Positions 16,913 through 26,758 are shown, counted from the first letter of the stretch. The stretch is 64,000 nucleotides of DNA from Acidimicrobiia bacterium UBA5794 (GCA_002418265.1 DIDS01000030.1:6115-70114), one strand, 5' to 3'. A program made the numbers and translations. The notes: generated by a model from the letters alone, not told the origin.

Positions 16913-18411
16913 ACAGCACCCCGACAAGAGGCTCCCAGGAACACAAACAGACCTCGATGCTGGACGGGTGGCCGTGGATCGTCGTGCTGGTAGTCTCGAT
17001 TCTCGTCGTCACCGTGATGGCATCTGTAGCCCCTGCATACGCCCAAACCGGAAACGCACCTTCCGATATCGAGTTGGGTGGCGAGCTATACCCACCAACG
17101 GACTACCCCACCGATGACAGCCGCGGGATCGTAGGGATCGGCCGCTACGACATCGGCTGTGCCAACGACGGGTTCGTGGGCGATATCGGCTGTCTCACCA
17201 TCGGCACCGCCACCAACCTGATCTTCTCGATCGCCAAGATGCTGGTCGCGGTGGCGATCTGGCTGCTCGAGGCCGCCACCGGCTTCGTCATCGAAGGAGC
17301 CCTGACCGACGCGGCCACCACGGTTGCGGACCTCCTCGACGGTCGGGTGATGGGGCCGATGCGCCTGTCGCACCTCGGTTTGGTCGTGTCTGCCCTCTAC
17401 ATGGGTTGGCAGTTCCTCCGGGGTCGGATCGGTGCCGGTGCCGGCGAGTTTGCCCTCACACTGATCATCTTTGCCGTGCTCGTCCACATCACCACCGGAC
17501 CCGGTTTCGGTGGAGCAGTGAGCGGAGCGATGCAGACCGCTGGTGGGATCTCAACTGAGATCGTCGCCCTCGCTGCCGACACCGACCGCGGCGCCGATGT
17601 CTCGGACAAGTTGAGCGGGGCGTTGATGGCGGGGTTCGTCCGCGACCCCTACGACACGATCAGCTGGGGGCAGCTCCTCGAAGGCACCGGATGCGCCGAC
17701 GCCCGCAACCAGGCGCTGGCGTCGGGGCCCCACGGCTTCGATGACGCTCCCCGACTGTTGATGGAAACAGCTGGATGCCAACCACAAGCCCGATTCAACG
17801 CCGAGGCCACCTCTGGCCGTCTTGTCGGAGCGCTCCTGTATCTCGTGGTTGCCGTAGCCGCCCTTGCCCTGTTCGTCGTCACCGCCTTCACCCTCGTGGT
17901 CGCCAAGGGCCTCGCCCTATTCCTAATAGCGCTCCTCCCTATCGCCCTGTACGCCGGGCTCTTCCCTGGGGCCGGGCGGAGCCTGCTGTGGCACTGGGTC
18001 GCCGCCCTCGTGCGTGTCGTGGCACTCGTGGTCGTGATGGGCGTCTTCCTCGCCATGTTGGTCACCGGCCTCAACGGACTCCTCGACACCGACGGTGGCC
18101 TGTGGACCCGGTTCCTGCTCGTGATCTTCTTCATGGCCGTCATGGCGGTCGGGCGCCGCCAACTCATCGACATCTCAGCCCGGTTCGCCGACTCCACCCT
18201 CCAACGTCTCGAAGGCGGCCAAATCGGTGGGGCCCACGGCGCCACCTGGATCCGCCCCTACCAGGCCGGAGGCATCACGGGCCTCGGCGTCACCCACACC
18301 GTCAGACAAGCCACCACCGACATCCCCGCCCTGCCACACAGAAAACAAGGCCAACCTGCGGCACAGGCAGCTGCCGCGTGGCGTCACGCTCAGCGGAAGA
18401 CCTCGACATGA
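16909..18411 (+). CDS. VirB6/TrbL-like polytopic conjugation channel protein
   Basis: A 500-aa protein starting in ATGA overlap with virB4. A signal-like N-terminal helix ends near AYAQT, and a Cys-containing extracytoplasmic loop follows. About six further membrane helices follow; the central ones (LYLVVAVAALALFVVTAFTL, LFLIALLPIALYAGLFPG) are the TrbL/VirB6 core. The cytoplasmic tail is Gln/Ala-rich. This protein would form the inner-membrane passage for DNA beside VirB4. The sequence is poorly conserved across the family, so the call relies on topology and gene order. Confidence 0.78.
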   Translation: MNSTPTRGSQEHKQTSMLDGWPWIVVLVVSILVVTVMASVAPAYAQTGNAPSDIELGGELYPPTDYPTDDSRGIVGIGRYDIGCANDGFVGDIGCLTIGTATNLIFSIAKMLVAVAIWLLEAATGFVIEGALTDAATTVADLLDGRVMGPMRLSHLGLVVSALYMGWQFLRGRIGAGAGEFALTLIIFAVLVHITTGPGFGGAVSGAMQTAGGISTEIVALAADTDRGADVSDKLSGALMAGFVRDPYDTISWGQLLEGTGCADARNQALASGPHGFDDAPRLLMETAGCQPQARFNAEATSGRLVGALLYLVVAVAALALFVVTAFTLVVAKGLALFLIALLPIALYAGLFPGAGRSLLWHWVAALVRVVALVVVMGVFLAMLVTGLNGLLDTDGGLWTRFLLVIFFMAVMAVGRRQLIDISARFADSTLQRLEGGQIGGAHGATWIRPYQAGGITGLGVTHTVRQATTDIPALPHRKQGQPAAQAAAAWRHAQRKTST

Positions 18412-19619
18412 GCTGGCATATTGTTGCCAAAGTCGCGGCCAACATCGCCAAACGCAAACTCGCCGACAAGGCCACCGAGGCCAGCACGAAGCTGGGACTC
18501 AAACACGTGATCATCACTATCGGGATCGTCACCGCACCCGTAGCGCTGATCCTCCTGATGCTGATGCTTGGGGTAGCGGCCGTCGTCGCCGGTGGCCCCG
18601 CGGCTGCTGCAAGCGGGGCGCTCGGCATCCCCCCGGTGGTGTTCTCCGCCTACGTCGCCGCCGAAACCAACGCCCCGGACGTCGCCGAAGGCTGTGTCGT
18701 CGACTGGCCGATCATCGCTGGCATCTGGAAGGTCGAATCCAACCACGCCACCTACCGGGGCCGCACCGTCACCCCCAACGGCATCGTCACCCCGCCCCTC
18801 TACGGCATCACACTGGACGGGTCAACCCCCGGCACCGCACGGATCCTTGACACCGATGGTGGCGTCCTCGACGGCGACCCGACATGGGACCGGGCAGTCG
18901 GACCCGCACAGTTCCTCCCCGGATCCTGGCGTGCCTACGGACAGGACGGCAACAACGACGGCGAAAAGGATCCCCAGAACGTGTTCGACGCCGCATTGGC
19001 CACCGTTGCGCACCTCTGCCTCACCGCCCCCGGCGACTACACCAACCCCAACGACCTCGCCGCAGCACTCCTCCGGTACAACAACTCCACCGAGTACGTC
19101 GAAAGGGTCACCGGGTGGATCGACTACTACCGGTCGTTCAGCTTCACCCAAGGTCAGGTCACCGCCAACGGCGTCTACGCCTTCCCCCTCCCCCTCGACA
19201 CGGTCACTGTCGCACAGATCCGCCGCACCCACCACGACTACCCCGCCTCCGACCTCCTCGTGCCTGAAGGCACCCCCGTCTATACCGCCCACCCCGGCAC
19301 CGTCACCCGCATCTCCACGCCGTGTGCCGACACCCAACGGTGCCGATGCGGATGGGGCGTCCACATCGCCGGTGCCGACGGGTACGCCTACACGTACTGC
19401 CACGGCACCCGGACCTTCGTCCAAGCCGGAGCCGACGTGACCGCCGGGGAGCTGATCATGGCCTCCGGGGACACCGGCAACTCGGACACCCCGCACCTCC
19501 ACTTCCAGATCCGCAACCCCAACGGTGCCCTCCTCTGCCCCCAACCCATCCTCGAAGCCTGGTGGAACGGCATCGGACTCAGCCCCATCGCCGCACCCAC
19601 ATCCGGCTGTACCCGCTGA
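18408..19619 (+). CDS. lytic transglycosylase - M23 peptidase fusion (VirB1-like wall hydrolase)
   Basis: A 403-aa cell-wall enzyme anchored by one N-terminal membrane helix (about residues 40-66). Residues 85-240 form a lytic transglycosylase domain with catalytic Glu in IWKVESNH and the AVGPAQFLPGSWRAYGQDGN motif. Residues 265-395 form an M23 metallopeptidase domain with metal ligands in THHDYPASD and HLHFQI. Such bifunctional hydrolases open peptidoglycan for the T4SS in Gram-positive elements (TcpG/Orf14-type role). The ATG overlaps the upstream stop. Confidence 0.9.
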   Translation: MSWHIVAKVAANIAKRKLADKATEASTKLGLKHVIITIGIVTAPVALILLMLMLGVAAVVAGGPAAAASGALGIPPVVFSAYVAAETNAPDVAEGCVVDWPIIAGIWKVESNHATYRGRTVTPNGIVTPPLYGITLDGSTPGTARILDTDGGVLDGDPTWDRAVGPAQFLPGSWRAYGQDGNNDGEKDPQNVFDAALATVAHLCLTAPGDYTNPNDLAAALLRYNNSTEYVERVTGWIDYYRSFSFTQGQVTANGVYAFPLPLDTVTVAQIRRTHHDYPASDLLVPEGTPVYTAHPGTVTRISTPCADTQRCRCGWGVHIAGADGYAYTYCHGTRTFVQAGADVTAGELIMASGDTGNSDTPHLHFQIRNPNGALLCPQPILEAWWNGIGLSPIAAPTSGCTR

Positions 19620-19632
19620 AAGGAGACATCAC

Positions 19633-20163
19633 ATGACACCTGACGACCCCACTCGGACAGATCCAGGTGAGTTCCTCACCAACCGAAGGCTCGGCGCAAC
19701 TGCCTGCCTGAGCTGCGACGAGGAAACCCAACTCACCCCACAGGGTCTCTGCCATCGGTGTCGGGACGACCTGCGGTTCATCGTCCGGCCCGCCGCACAT
19801 CGTGAGGCTTATCGTCGACGGGTCACCGCCGAAGCTGGCATCCGTACCGAGATGGAACGCCACGGCGTGGTCGTCATCACCAGCGTCCCCGAAGACAACA
19901 GCCTGTGGATCTGTGACTTCTGCAACACCCAGATCCCCGCCAACAACGAGTACACGCTCATCCCCGTTCTCGGCAGCTACGCCCTGTGCCCGTCTTGTGT
20001 CACCACCATCCCCTACTGGCCCGACGGCTGGACCCAGCCCACACCCAGGGCATGCCGGTGCGGAGCCTGCCAAACCCCGCTTCTCGAAGCAAAGCTGAAC
20101 GAACGACATCGAACTAGCCGATCGCTCGAGCGCCCGTCACCTGGAGAGGGTATGCAACGATGA
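19633..20163 (+). CDS. multi-zinc-ribbon protein of the conjugation operon
   Basis: A 176-aa soluble protein with a GAAAGGAGA ribosome site. It carries three Cys clusters: CLSC...CHRC near residues 24-44, CDFC...CPSC near residues 93-120, and CRCGAC at the C-terminus. These are probably two or three zinc ribbons. No enzyme motif is seen. Placed between the wall hydrolase and the coupling protein, it may bind nucleic acid or a partner protein during transfer. No family recognised. Confidence 0.75.
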   Translation: MTPDDPTRTDPGEFLTNRRLGATACLSCDEETQLTPQGLCHRCRDDLRFIVRPAAHREAYRRRVTAEAGIRTEMERHGVVVITSVPEDNSLWICDFCNTQIPANNEYTLIPVLGSYALCPSCVTTIPYWPDGWTQPTPRACRCGACQTPLLEAKLNERHRTSRSLERPSPGEGMQR

Positions 20164-21833
20164 CGGCATCCGACCAGGCGCACACGCCCGACGGTGAGCA
20201 GATCCTCACAGTCGCTGCCGCGGTGTTCGCCGCAGGCTGCGTTGCGGTGTGGACCGCAGGCCAGATCGCTGCCCGGATCTGGGCCGGAGTCTGGCTGCCG
20301 GTTTCAATGTGGGAGAGCCCCGGCATCCTGTGGCGGCTCGCCATTGACCCAGCACGGCCCGGTGATGCCTGGCCGCCTGAGGCCGTGACGCTCGTCCCCG
20401 CTCCGACTGCCTACTACACGGTCCTCGCCATCCTCGGCATCGTCATCCTCGCTGCCACCGCGACTGGCTGGCGATGGCACCACAAACACAGCACCTCCAC
20501 CGACAGCGACGCGGCCCGATGGGCGAAACCACGCGACCTCAAACCGCTCCTCATCCGCCGCCCCCAACCCGGACGGCTCACCCTCGGCACCGTCGACCGC
20601 AGACTCGTAGCCACCGAAGCCCAACACTCCGTAGCTGTGATCGGCCCGGCCGGTACCGGTAAGACCACCGGGTTCGCCATTCCCGCCCTCCTCGAGTGGG
20701 ACGGACCCGTCATCGCCACGTCCGTTAAGGGCGATCTCCTCGAACACACCATCACCCACCGTCGCACCCTCGGCGAGACCTGGGTCTTCGACCCCGTCGG
20801 ATCCACCGCCGAACCCTCCGCCGGATGGTCCCCCCTCAACACCTCCAGCGACTGGCAAGGAGCCCTGCGGATGGCAGCCTGGCTCGCCTCCACAGCCCGA
20901 GCCGGGGAACGCGGCGGCCTCCAAGACTCCGACTTCTGGTACGCCGTTGCCCAAAAACTTCTCGCACCGCTGCTCTTCGCCGCGGCCCACAGTGGCGCCA
21001 CGATGGCCGACGTTATGCGTTGGGTCGACCTCCAAGAGGAAGAAGAACCACTCCGCGCCCTCCAACATGCCCAGAACCTCGACGCGATCCAGGCCTTCGC
21101 CGCCTCCATCAACCGAGAAGAACGAACCCGATCCAGTGCCTACACCACCGCCGAAACCGTTCTCGCCGCGTTCGCCGACCCCGGTGTGTTGGCCACCACC
21201 ACCCGCCAACCCTCAATCGACCCCGACAGGCTCCTCGACGGCGGCAGCCACACCCTCTACATCTGCGGCCCCCTCCACGAACAAGCCCGGCTCCGGCCAC
21301 TCTTCACCGCACTCATCGAACAGACCGTCGCCCGGGTCTACGACCGGGCCAACCGCACGTCCGATCGGCTCCTTAAGCCGCTGCTGCTCGTCATCGACGA
21401 AGCAGCCAACATCGCACCCCTCCCCGACCTCGCCCAGATCGCCTCAACCGCCCGCGGCGTCGGGATCCAACTCGTCACCGTCTGGCAAGACTTCGCCCAG
21501 ATCCAAGCCCGATACGGCACCTTCGCCCAAACCGTCATCAACAACCACCGCGCCAAAGTCATCCTTGCCGGCGTCTCCGACACCCCCACCCTCGACTACA
21601 TCAGCCGACTCATCGGCGACGAGGCCGCAGTCGAAGAATCCCGAAGCCGCAACGCCGACGGACGAGAGAGCGTCACCGAATCTGTACGCCACCGACCCCT
21701 TGCCCCCGCGTCCGACCTCCGACGTGCCGCCACTGGAAGCGGCGTGCTCGTCTACGGCAACTTCCACCCAGCGCAAGTCAGGCTCAGGCCATGGTACGAA
21801 GATCGAGTGATGCGGTCACATGCATCCTCATAG
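20160..21833 (+). CDS. VirD4/TraG-type coupling protein
   Basis: A 557-aa hexameric ATPase linking relaxosome and channel. Two N-terminal membrane helices (about residues 15-40 and 80-100) are followed by the motor. Walker A is GPAGTGKTTGFAIPA at about 160-175, Walker B is LLLVIDEAANIAPLPDL at about 407-423, and the glutamine motif TVWQDFAQIQARYG follows. These are hallmarks of TraG/VirD4, and they also match actinobacterial T4SS coupling proteins rather than the single-protein TraB translocase of Streptomyces plasmids. It is the last gene of the operon. Confidence 0.92.
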   Translation: MTASDQAHTPDGEQILTVAAAVFAAGCVAVWTAGQIAARIWAGVWLPVSMWESPGILWRLAIDPARPGDAWPPEAVTLVPAPTAYYTVLAILGIVILAATATGWRWHHKHSTSTDSDAARWAKPRDLKPLLIRRPQPGRLTLGTVDRRLVATEAQHSVAVIGPAGTGKTTGFAIPALLEWDGPVIATSVKGDLLEHTITHRRTLGETWVFDPVGSTAEPSAGWSPLNTSSDWQGALRMAAWLASTARAGERGGLQDSDFWYAVAQKLLAPLLFAAAHSGATMADVMRWVDLQEEEEPLRALQHAQNLDAIQAFAASINREERTRSSAYTTAETVLAAFADPGVLATTTRQPSIDPDRLLDGGSHTLYICGPLHEQARLRPLFTALIEQTVARVYDRANRTSDRLLKPLLLVIDEAANIAPLPDLAQIASTARGVGIQLVTVWQDFAQIQARYGTFAQTVINNHRAKVILAGVSDTPTLDYISRLIGDEAAVEESRSRNADGRESVTESVRHRPLAPASDLRRAATGSGVLVYGNFHPAQVRLRPWYEDRVMRSHASS

Positions 21834-21937
21834 CGCGATCCGCCGTCCGTTGAACGATCGTCCGAGGCGGATCAGCGGCGACGAGCATTATCGTGGGATG
21901 CCAATCCAACCTCCTGATCCGTAGGTATCCAAACCCT

Positions 21938-22025
21938 GTCCACAAACGTCCACAGCAGTCCACACAGCAAGGAACGATAGGCTTTCGATTCCACCAGCGT
22001 CCACACCGGTCCGCAGCCGTCCAGA
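21938..22025. repeat. two blocks of 10-bp-phased GTCCACA heptamers
   Basis: GTCCACA occurs at 21938, 21948 and 21958, exactly 10 bp apart. A second block has GTCCACA at 21999 and variants at 22009 (GTCCGCA) and 22019 (GTCCAGA), with a weaker copy at 21989 (TTCCACC) in the same phase. Helical phasing puts all sites of a block on one face of the DNA, as in iterons or cooperative regulator sites. They lie in the 374-bp gap after the coupling-protein gene, where no gene was recognised. Confidence 0.6.
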
Positions 22026-22207
22026 GCGAATGGCTCCCAACTTGGCTCCCAGCAGCACTATCGGAAGGGAACATGCCTCACTCGTGGAACCAGAATTTTT
22101 GGTTCAGTGTGCCAAGAAACTTGAAAGAGGGTCACTCCGTTGGTCCGGCGACGGTTCGTTGGGATTGAGTATCCTGATTAGATGTACCCGTTCGACGAGG
22201 TCCAGCG

Positions 22208-22750
22208 TTGGTTAGCAATGTGAGTCAACCCTATCTCTACGAGTGGTCTGTCATTGTTTCGCTCGTCCTGGCCGCGGCGGCTGTTCTGGCAATCTGGTAC
22301 ACCTCAAAGACTTACCGCGCCGCTATCACAGAGCGACATGAGGCCCAAGCCAGCCTGATCAGCGTGTGGCCTGAAAAATGGAACCTTGATGTCGAAGCTC
22401 CGAAAGAACTTCAAATGTCCAGATTCGACGCCGTCGTCTGCAACGGCAGCAAGCAGCCGGTGTACAACGTGTGTATCGCTCTCCTGCCTCCCAATTGGCA
22501 CGATGACGAAGTACCCGTGGTGACCCGGGTTGTTCCTGTGCTCTCACCAAATTCCGAGAGTGAATTCATTTCCATGCCTCCCTCCTCTGGGTACGAGGAT
22601 GACACGTCCGTACGTCCGGCTCTGGAAATCGGATTTACTGACAACCGGGGAAACCGATGGCTGAGGCGACCCGATGGCGATCTAGTGGAACTGAAAGCAC
22701 CGTCGGCTCTCATGCAATTGTTGTTCCGCCAGAGCACCGACAATCGCTAA
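22208..22750 (+). CDS. membrane-anchored hypothetical protein at edge of defence island
   Basis: A 180-aa protein with one N-terminal membrane helix (WSVIVSLVLAAAAVLAIWYT) and a soluble domain of about 140 residues rich in beta-strand-like segments. This layout is common in small accessory proteins of accessory islands. TTG 22208 has GAGG 7 bp upstream; GTG 22220 overlaps the stop of a 13-codon frame beginning at 22182. No family recognised. It is first in the plus-strand island, but a 600-bp gap separates it from the helicase gene. Confidence 0.6.
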   Translation: MVSNVSQPYLYEWSVIVSLVLAAAAVLAIWYTSKTYRAAITERHEAQASLISVWPEKWNLDVEAPKELQMSRFDAVVCNGSKQPVYNVCIALLPPNWHDDEVPVVTRVVPVLSPNSESEFISMPPSSGYEDDTSVRPALEIGFTDNRGNRWLRRPDGDLVELKAPSALMQLLFRQSTDNR

Positions 22751-22838
22751 CGCCACTTTCGACGCGGCGGGGTTGTTTGTTTCGCTTGTCGCAGACAGAT
22801 GGTCGTCTTGAGAGATATCATTCCTGAACCTCTTCAGG

Positions 22839-23201
22839 ATGTCCGTTCATGATCGGATCGTTCGCCAAGCCGTGCGGATGCTTCAATGTTGGTCTCGATT
22901 CGTCATGTTGCGCCAGGAGCACGCCGAGCGTGCAACCGCATATTTCGGTACCGACGACTTCGATCGGCTGTTCATCGTCCATGCCCTCGACCCAGCGGTG
23001 CGTGCCGAACTCACCCAGGATCTGGCCGAGCTTCGCATCTTTTGGATGACCATTCCCGAGCTCATCGACGATGTGTACACCTGGTACCAGTCCCACCAGC
23101 GCCGAGCAGCATTGCGACGAACGCTGACCGGGGACCTGCTACACCTCTTATTCGGTCTCGGCGGACTCGTGCCAGCTGATCGGCGTGAATCCAGGACATA
23201 G
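22839..23201 (+). CDS. small helical hypothetical protein
   Basis: A 120-aa protein, predicted mostly helical, mixed charge, without membrane segments or known motifs. The C-terminus is basic (HQRRAALRRTL...). The ribosome site is weak (TTCAGG directly before ATG). It lies between the membrane protein and the SF1 helicase-nuclease in the same direction. It could be an accessory subunit or a chance frame; coding-like composition favours a gene. Confidence 0.5.
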   Translation: MSVHDRIVRQAVRMLQCWSRFVMLRQEHAERATAYFGTDDFDRLFIVHALDPAVRAELTQDLAELRIFWMTIPELIDDVYTWYQSHQRRAALRRTLTGDLLHLLFGLGGLVPADRRESRT

Positions 23202-23383
23202 GTCGAGGGTGCATGTAGCCGGATTCCACCCGATGCCGTCCGATTGTCGGCAACACTGCGAAATTTCAATATAGGAACGACAACCGGTTTGGCTGCCTAT
23301 AGCCCTGCGGCCCAATATGCCTACGGCGCTTCCAAATGGCCGCCGATACAGTCTGTTGAAGTAAAGGCTGGGAGCGCCTGGAG

Positions 23384-26300
23384 ATGACCGAAGAATCTTT
23401 GATACTCAACGCACCTAGCGATCTGTCCCTTGGGCAGCTCGCTGACTACTACCTGCACTGCCTCACCTACGAACGTCGGCCGGAGGTCAGCGCCTGGGCA
23501 CGCTCCAAATGGGATCTCGACTACGTCGAGCTATCGGCCAACCCGATCAACGGCGACGAGCTGTTCACACGCAACGTTCCTGATTCAGCGAGGCTTGAGA
23601 TTCAGGTTCGACAGGACGGCTCCAAGGAGCTCTACGTCGGTTATCTCGCCTTCTTGAGAATCTTCAAATCGAAGAAGGGGAGCACGATCCACCGGATCTA
23701 CCCTCTGATAGTCCGTCCAGCCCGGAATCCGGAACTCCCGGCGTCGTTCAATCCAGAGGCGCTCAAATATCTCCTGGGAGGCGACGGCGGTCGGTTCTCT
23801 GCTGAGGAGCTCGTAGACCTTGAAGCTGCGGTCGGCCTATCTGGGCTCGGTGTCGATACGGATCTTTCTGAGGTGTGTTCCCGCTTGAAGGCGGAACATC
23901 CCGATTGGAACTGGCTCGAGGAACCCGATCCCGAACAACTTGTTATTCCCGGGCTGCCGGCCAACTCCGCAGCTCCACGCCCGACTCTTGCTAGAGCAAC
24001 GGAAGCCGGCATATACAACCGAGCAACACTTCTGATCGGTGAAGCGCAGAAATTCACTGTAGGCCTCGAATCTGAGCTCGCGGATCTCCGGAAGCCTCGG
24101 CCGGCGACCCCCGATGGTTCTGCGACTGCAATAGACAATTGGCTACGAATCACAAACGAGAAACCGGTCTCCGCTGACGAAGCGGTCGGCGATCCGGAGT
24201 CTGCCAAGAACAGCTTGGTGGCCGGAGACAGCGACTCTTCGTCCGGCCACAACAAGAGTCGCATGCTGCTAGAGCCTCTCCCGCTGAATAGCGAGCAGCG
24301 CGAGGCGGTGCAGAAGGCGTTGTCACAGGATTTGACAGTCATCACGGGTCCACCAGGTACAGGGAAGTCCCAAGTCGTCTCAACAATCCTGTTGAATGCT
24401 GCATTTCGGGGTACATCGGTGCTATTCGCATCTAAGAACAACAAGGCGGTCGACGTTGTCGAACAGAGAGTGAACGCCCTGGGACCACGCCCGGTGCTAC
24501 TTCGTCTTGGCTCGCGAGACCATCAGAGCCAGCTCTCCGAGTACCTGTCCAAACTCCTGGCATTGCGATCGACTCAAGCCGACCAGGATGCATACGACGA
24601 CGCGGTGGCTCAGCACGAGTTGCTCAACTCCGAGTTCAGCGAGCTTGAGCTCGAGCTTTCGACACTCGTCGCTCACCGGAACCGGGTTGACCAGCTCGAA
24701 CGCAGCGCGGAAGATGCTCGGCGTGAACTGACACCGACCGCATTTGCTTCAGCTCGTACGTCTGACCCCAACGCATTGCGCGGTGTCATCGCCCTATCGC
24801 GAGCAGTTGACCGAGCAGATAGAAAACAGCAGGGTGTACTCACCCGTCTAATCTGGTCGCTCCTCGCCAACAAACGCACTGTCGCAGTCCTGTCCAGCAG
24901 CAAAGACATCGCTACGAGCGCCGCGACCCTTGAGATCGCACCTCCGACCCTTTCGCCGGGCGAAGACATCGACGCTTGGATCACCTATGCAGCATCCCTC
25001 AAGTCCTCGATTGACGTACTGCCGGCCGCCAGGAAATACCTCCAAGAGCTCGACTCGCTGACAGCAGCACCATCGACGAGCGATGTCTCCAGAAAGCGGG
25101 TCACGCTACTGAACCAGATCGCGCGGAACTCAAAACAGGTGTGGGACAAGTGGCTCCGAATTCAGCCATCGCTACTCACGGCATCAGGGCGGAAGCTTCT
25201 CGGCGAATACCAGGGAGCTTTGAGCCTTACGGCTGGTGGAGGTCGACGGGCTGGACCAGCAAAGGTTATCCAGCTGTTCCCTCAGGTCAGCCGCCACTTG
25301 ACCTGCTGGGGTGTCACGTCGCTTTCGGCGAGAGGCCGCATACCTCTTGAAGAGGGCTTCTTTGATCTGCTGGTGATAGACGAAGCAAGTCAATGCGACA
25401 TCGCGTCGGCATTACCACTCCTCTACCGCGCGAAACGAGCCGTGATTATCGGCGACCCGATGCAGCTTCGCCACGTTTCTTCGCTCGAAGCAACCCGCGA
25501 TGAACAGCTACTCGAACGATCTGGCATGCTTGACCATCTCGACTGGTCCTATTCAGGGCGGTCTCTGTTCGATCTCGCCTCGTCGGTTGGTGACCCAGAG
25601 GATCTGGTCACTCTTCGCGACCACCACCGCTCCCATGCTGACATCATCGAATTCTCAAACCAGCATTTCTACGACGGACAACTGAGGGTTGCAACCAGGT
25701 ACGAAACGCTCAAGAGCGATGACGGTCCCGCGGTACGGTGGATTCACGTGGACGGTCAGGTCCAAAGGCAGGCCCAGGGCAGTGTCTACAACACGGCTGA
25801 AGTACATGCGGTGGTCACCGAACTTGAGAGACTCGCTGATCAGGGCTACAAGGGCTCCGTAGGAGCAGTGTCCCCATTCCGGCCGCAGGCCAATCGCATC
25901 CGCGATGCCGCCTACTCAAGAGATCGGCTTGCCCGGTTCCTCCACGACGCTGACTTTCAAGTCGGAACAGCTCATAGCTTCCAAGGCGATGAGCGAGATT
26001 TGATGATCTTCTCACCGGTCGTCGCAAGCGGAGTCGCGGAAGGATCGCTCCGATTCCTGAACTCCAACGCGAACCTTTTCAACGTCGCTGTCACCAGAGC
26101 GCGTGCAGCGCTGGTCGTCGTCGGTGATTCCCATTCGGATTCAATTGAGCGAGTCTCATACCTCGCTTCCTTCAGGGACTACGCACTCCAGATCGGCGAT
26201 CAGGCCAAGGAGCTCGACGACGACGAGCACCACGACTTCGGCCCCACATATCCAGCGGTGGCGAATCCCGACCAAGTGTCCGACTGGGAACGGGAGTTCT

Positions 26301-26614
26301 ATGAGGCGCTACATAGATCAGGGATCGTTTGTTCACCGCAGGTGCCCGTTGAGAATTACCGACTTGATCTCGCTGTCTTTGCCGGAGCCCGGCGCCTCAA
26401 CATCGAGGTCGATGGCGAGCACTACCACCGAACCTGGAGCGGCGAACTCGCACGCAGAGATCAAATCCGCAATCAGCGGCTTCTCGAGCTCGGCTGGGAT
26501 GTACAGCGCTTCTGGGTGTATCAGATACGCGATGACATGGAGGGCTCGATCGAACGCGTTCAGTCTTGGATCGAAGATTCGCCCACCACGCCGTCAGCCA
26601 CAACACGGGGGTAG
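23384..26614 (+). CDS. SF1 (UPF1-like) helicase with C-terminal Vsr/DUF559-type nuclease domain
   Basis: 1076 aa. An N-terminal region of about 300 residues has no known fold. The SF1 motor has motif I TGPPGTGKSQVV (about 322), a helical or coiled insertion at about 400-470, DEAS-type motif II LLVIDEASQCDIA (about 663), motif III GDPMQLRHV, and motif VI VAVTRARAALVVVGD (about 900). The last 110 residues resemble a Vsr/DUF559 endonuclease: YRLDLAVF, then LNIEVDGEHYHR, with acidic residues placed like a PD-(D/E)XK site. It is a likely DNA translocase-nuclease in phage defence, first large gene of the plus-strand set. Confidence 0.82.
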   Translation: MTEESLILNAPSDLSLGQLADYYLHCLTYERRPEVSAWARSKWDLDYVELSANPINGDELFTRNVPDSARLEIQVRQDGSKELYVGYLAFLRIFKSKKGSTIHRIYPLIVRPARNPELPASFNPEALKYLLGGDGGRFSAEELVDLEAAVGLSGLGVDTDLSEVCSRLKAEHPDWNWLEEPDPEQLVIPGLPANSAAPRPTLARATEAGIYNRATLLIGEAQKFTVGLESELADLRKPRPATPDGSATAIDNWLRITNEKPVSADEAVGDPESAKNSLVAGDSDSSSGHNKSRMLLEPLPLNSEQREAVQKALSQDLTVITGPPGTGKSQVVSTILLNAAFRGTSVLFASKNNKAVDVVEQRVNALGPRPVLLRLGSRDHQSQLSEYLSKLLALRSTQADQDAYDDAVAQHELLNSEFSELELELSTLVAHRNRVDQLERSAEDARRELTPTAFASARTSDPNALRGVIALSRAVDRADRKQQGVLTRLIWSLLANKRTVAVLSSSKDIATSAATLEIAPPTLSPGEDIDAWITYAASLKSSIDVLPAARKYLQELDSLTAAPSTSDVSRKRVTLLNQIARNSKQVWDKWLRIQPSLLTASGRKLLGEYQGALSLTAGGGRRAGPAKVIQLFPQVSRHLTCWGVTSLSARGRIPLEEGFFDLLVIDEASQCDIASALPLLYRAKRAVIIGDPMQLRHVSSLEATRDEQLLERSGMLDHLDWSYSGRSLFDLASSVGDPEDLVTLRDHHRSHADIIEFSNQHFYDGQLRVATRYETLKSDDGPAVRWIHVDGQVQRQAQGSVYNTAEVHAVVTELERLADQGYKGSVGAVSPFRPQANRIRDAAYSRDRLARFLHDADFQVGTAHSFQGDERDLMIFSPVVASGVAEGSLRFLNSNANLFNVAVTRARAALVVVGDSHSDSIERVSYLASFRDYALQIGDQAKELDDDEHHDFGPTYPAVANPDQVSDWEREFYEALHRSGIVCSPQVPVENYRLDLAVFAGARRLNIEVDGEHYHRTWSGELARRDQIRNQRLLELGWDVQRFWVYQIRDDMEGSIERVQSWIEDSPTTPSATTRG

Positions 26615-26758
26615 CTCAAGTGCAGACCGACCGAACCGGACCCTCACGATCCACGCGGAACATGCGAAAGCGGCAGATAACGAAATCCGAGACCGGAGTT
26701 CGATCTGAGGCATTGGTCGGATCTACTATGTCGGTGGCAGGGAGGACTATCTAGCCAC

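Noticed and set aside
20304..21209. 301-codon minus-strand Gly-rich frame opposite the coupling protein
   Set aside because: Gly/Glu-rich shadow with no start site; VirD4 motifs occupy the plus strand.
22182..22223. 13-codon leader ORF before the membrane protein gene
   Set aside because: No ribosome site and no sign of conservation; kept only as a note on start choice.
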